Shown: one piece after another, positions 55,295 through 57,055 of the stretch
How positions within the stretch are numbered: the first letter of the stretch is position 1
Layout of the letters: each line of letters starts with the position of its first letter
NCBI GenBank assembly: GCA_019310385.1
Contig: JAFDEK010000007.1
Span: forward strand, 1-57,055
Source of the DNA: Deltaproteobacteria bacterium
Lineage (GTDB): Bacteria; Myxococcota_A; UBA9160; UBA4427
DNA: 57,055 nt
Reading direction: 5' to 3'
The notes under the pieces: model-generated
What the model was told of the DNA's origin: nothing
What the model saw: the letters and a program-made list of their open reading frames with translations, nothing else
Database searches by the model: none
Program-made: the position numbers and the translations under genes

Positions 55295-55573
55295 GCTCAG
55301 CCGATCCCCCAGATCTGGCAGGAATCGTATCAAGATCGGGATCGACGATGTTCGGAAATCCGTATAGCACCCGAATATTTAGCCGTTCATGGGTGGTCGA
55401 TTGTGTCCGCTTGTGTGGCGGGTGGAGTCAGGCGTCCGCGCCCCGCGGGGCCACGTGGGCGCTTCGCTGCATCGGACGAAGGGGCTTCGGTAGACTGGCA
55501 AAGCTGCGCGGGCCGCTCAGCCTCGTATGCACGCCACCGTTGCGGGCTCTCGGCTCGCAGGAGGAGTCGAAGG
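55295..55573. promoter_or_regulatory. Divergent promoter region of the regulator operon and the phosphatase gene
   Basis: A perfect 10-base palindrome, CCAGATCTGG (55309-55318), lies 15 bases upstream of the regulator ATG and could be an autoregulatory site. An AT-richer patch (about 55345-55400, including TATAGC and GAATATTTA) probably carries the promoters. The phosphatase has GGAGGAG 7 bases before its GTG. No -24/-12 site was recognised. Confidence 0.4.
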
Positions 55574-57055
55574 GTGTCTTTTCGTTACTGCAGAGCGGCC
55601 GCCGCGATCTATTTCGCGCTGGTCTCGATCGTGGGCCTGCTCCCGCTACCCGCCAGCGCGGGCGTTCCACCCGGCCTCGTTCGCCCGCCATATCTGCAGA
55701 TCGGCACGCCCACCAGCATGGTGGTGCGCTGGCGCACCGATGTCACGTCGGACACCCGCCTGAGCTACGGGCCGGCGCCCGACGATCTGAGCACCACCCT
55801 CAGCGACCCGGCGCTGGTCACCGAGCACGAGGTCGCCATCCCCAGCCTCGAGCCGGGAACCCGCTACTACTATGGCGTCGGGACGGACGTGGAGATCATC
55901 GCGGGCGGTGACGCCGATCATTACTTCGAGACATCCCCCGCGGCGGGCAGTCGCCAGCCGGTCCGCATCTGGGTGATCGGCGATTCGGGCGAGTGCTCAT
56001 TCAGCGCCCAGGGTTGCATCGACGCGGGAGCGGTGCGCGACGAGTACCTCGCCCACGCGCAGGAGACCGGAGGAATCGCCAATGCCTGGCTGATGCTGGG
56101 CGACAACGCGTACACGGAGGGCACCGATACGGAGCACACCGTCGGCGTATTCGAGGTCTATCCCGAGATCATGCGCAACACGCCCCTGTGGCCAGTGCCG
56201 GGCAACCACGAGTACAAGACCGATGGAGCCGTCCCCTATTACGAGGCCTTCAGCCTCCCCACCGAGGGCCAGGCGGGTGGTGAGGCCAGCGGCAGCGAGT
56301 CGTACTACTCCTTCGACTTCGGCAACGTGCACTTCGTAGCCCTCGACTCCCACGGCACGGATCGCTCGACCACCGGGGCCATGTACCAGTGGCTGGAGGC
56401 CGACCTCGAGGCCACCTCGGCCGAGTGGCTGATCGCCTTCTGGCACCACCCGCCCTACACGAACGGCTCCCACGATTCCGACAACGAATACGACTCGGGA
56501 GGGCGCCTGTGGGACATGCGCATGATCTTCCTCCCCCTCCTCGAGAGCCATGGGGTCGACTTGCAGCTCACCGGCCACAGCCATTCCTACGAGCGTTCCC
56601 TGCTGCTCGACGGCCACTACGGCACTTCGGATACCTTCGATCCAGCCGAGCACGCCTTCGATACGGGAGATGGCGATCCCGCAGGCGACGGCGCCTACGC
56701 GAAGGACGCCATGGGGCTCGAGCCGAACATGGGCGCCGTCTACTCCGTGGTGGGAAGCTCGTCGAAGAACAGCGGCGTCGACTCGCACCCCGTCATGAAG
56801 CGGTCGATCAGCTACGAGGGCTCGATGCTCGTCGACATCGACGGGGCTGCCCTCGAGGCGGTCTTCATCAACAAGGACGGCGATACCCGCGACCGTTTCA
56901 GAATCGAGAAGGTCCCGGAGCCTGCGGTGGCAACCATGCAGCTCGTGGCTCTCGCTCTGCTGGCTCTGATGCGCCTTCGGAGAGCCAGGGGGGGACGCGA
57001 GGCCGTCGCGATCCATCTCGCCTTGTTCCTGGGTGCGGGCCTGCTCTTGCCCTCC
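55574..57055 (+). CDS. Secreted purple-acid-phosphatase-like metallophosphoesterase with PEP-CTERM signal (3' end outside window)
   Basis: 494 codons visible from GTG 55574, with no stop before the window edge. The signal peptide ends near PASAG. A fibronectin-III-like N-terminal domain (VRPPYLQIGTPTSMVVRWRTD; SLEPGTRYYYGVG) precedes a calcineurin-like domain with all metal-binding blocks: WVIGDSGE, LMLGDNAY, VPGNHEYK, AFWHHPPYT and LTGHSHSYERS. The C-terminal VPEPAVATMQLVALALLALMRLRRAR is a PEP-CTERM sorting signal, but about 20 more residues including a second hydrophobic stretch follow before the edge, which is unusual. It hydrolyses phosphate esters at the cell surface. It is divergent from the regulator operon. 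Confidence 0.9.
   Translation, partial: MSFRYCRAAAAIYFALVSIVGLLPLPASAGVPPGLVRPPYLQIGTPTSMVVRWRTDVTSDTRLSYGPAPDDLSTTLSDPALVTEHEVAIPSLEPGTRYYYGVGTDVEIIAGGDADHYFETSPAAGSRQPVRIWVIGDSGECSFSAQGCIDAGAVRDEYLAHAQETGGIANAWLMLGDNAYTEGTDTEHTVGVFEVYPEIMRNTPLWPVPGNHEYKTDGAVPYYEAFSLPTEGQAGGEASGSESYYSFDFGNVHFVALDSHGTDRSTTGAMYQWLEADLEATSAEWLIAFWHHPPYTNGSHDSDNEYDSGGRLWDMRMIFLPLLESHGVDLQLTGHSHSYERSLLLDGHYGTSDTFDPAEHAFDTGDGDPAGDGAYAKDAMGLEPNMGAVYSVVGSSSKNSGVDSHPVMKRSISYEGSMLVDIDGAALEAVFINKDGDTRDRFRIEKVPEPAVATMQLVALALLALMRLRRARGGREAVAIHLALFLGAGLLLPS

Noticed and set aside
46601..55573. Sigma-54 (-24/-12) promoters for the two regulators or nearby genes
   Set aside because: Candidates such as TGGCAGAGCCTGCA near 46786 have the wrong GG-GC spacing. 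No acceptable site was found by eye.

Overview
This is a GC-rich chromosomal window of densely packed bacterial genes. The gene set suggests a free-living Gram-negative aerobe: lipoproteins, an outer-membrane porin-cytochrome pair, two PEP-CTERM surface proteins, F420/flavin LLM oxidoreductases, a wax-ester synthase, short-chain dehydrogenases and two sigma-54-type regulators. Such a mixture is common in Myxococcota/Desulfobacterota/Binatota-like ('deltaproteobacterial') genomes, but the exact lineage cannot be fixed by reading. No rRNA, tRNA, CRISPR array, prophage or insertion sequence was seen.

Layout. 1-6.8 kb: a partial membrane protein, a small lipoprotein, a short-chain dehydrogenase, a WS/DGAT acyltransferase, and an enoyl-CoA hydratase translationally coupled to a DUF3604 lipoprotein. 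6.8-10.3 kb: a secreted multicopper oxidase with its own terminator, and a TPR protein. 10.4-13.6 kb: a methionine operon, metY followed by a single gene encoding a MetX-MetW fusion. 13.7-20.4 kb: a cation/proton antiporter, an orphan amino-acid-type binding lipoprotein, a polysaccharide deacetylase, an AsmA-like protein and an MFS exporter. 20.5-26 kb: two tandem paralogous STAND/AAA_16 ATPases without effector domains. 26-29.3 kb: a methyltransferase, a cyclopropane-fatty-acid synthase family enzyme and an LLM oxidoreductase. 29.4-33 kb: a decaheme cytochrome (MtrA/DmsE/PioA type) overlapping an MtrB/PioB-type outer-membrane barrel. 33-38.3 kb: an NAD-dependent reductase and a four-gene MacAB-like exporter (adaptor, ATPase, two permeases). 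38.4-46.6 kb: a 900-aa PEP-CTERM protein, an LptC-like protein, and a divergent metabolic cluster (LLM oxidoreductase / nitroreductase-SDR-MFS) with a palindromic operator candidate, then a hotdog-like protein. 46.9-55.3 kb: a signalling and transport cluster on the minus strand (receiver/AAA regulator, MMPL/RND exporter, histidine kinase, LolA-like protein, sigma-54 activator). 55.6 kb to the end: a PEP-CTERM purple-acid-phosphatase-like enzyme, cut by the window edge.

The most unusual signals are these. (1) The two sigma-54-family regulators of the 46.9-55.3 kb cluster have complementary damage. One keeps most of its receiver but has lost Walker A Lys, Walker B acids, the GAFTGA loop and the sensor-II Arg. 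The other has an intact AAA+ engine but a degenerate receiver. (2) Short tandem repeats are pervasive, frequently spanning stop codons. Periods outside genes are mostly not multiples of three (11, 13, 13, 13, 13), while those inside genes are (12, 15, 15, 18, 18). (3) The twin effector-less STAND ATPases occur in tandem, the second preceded by a possible leaderless six-codon leader ORF. (4) There is a compact porin-cytochrome pair without a surface cytochrome. (5) MetX and MetW are fused.
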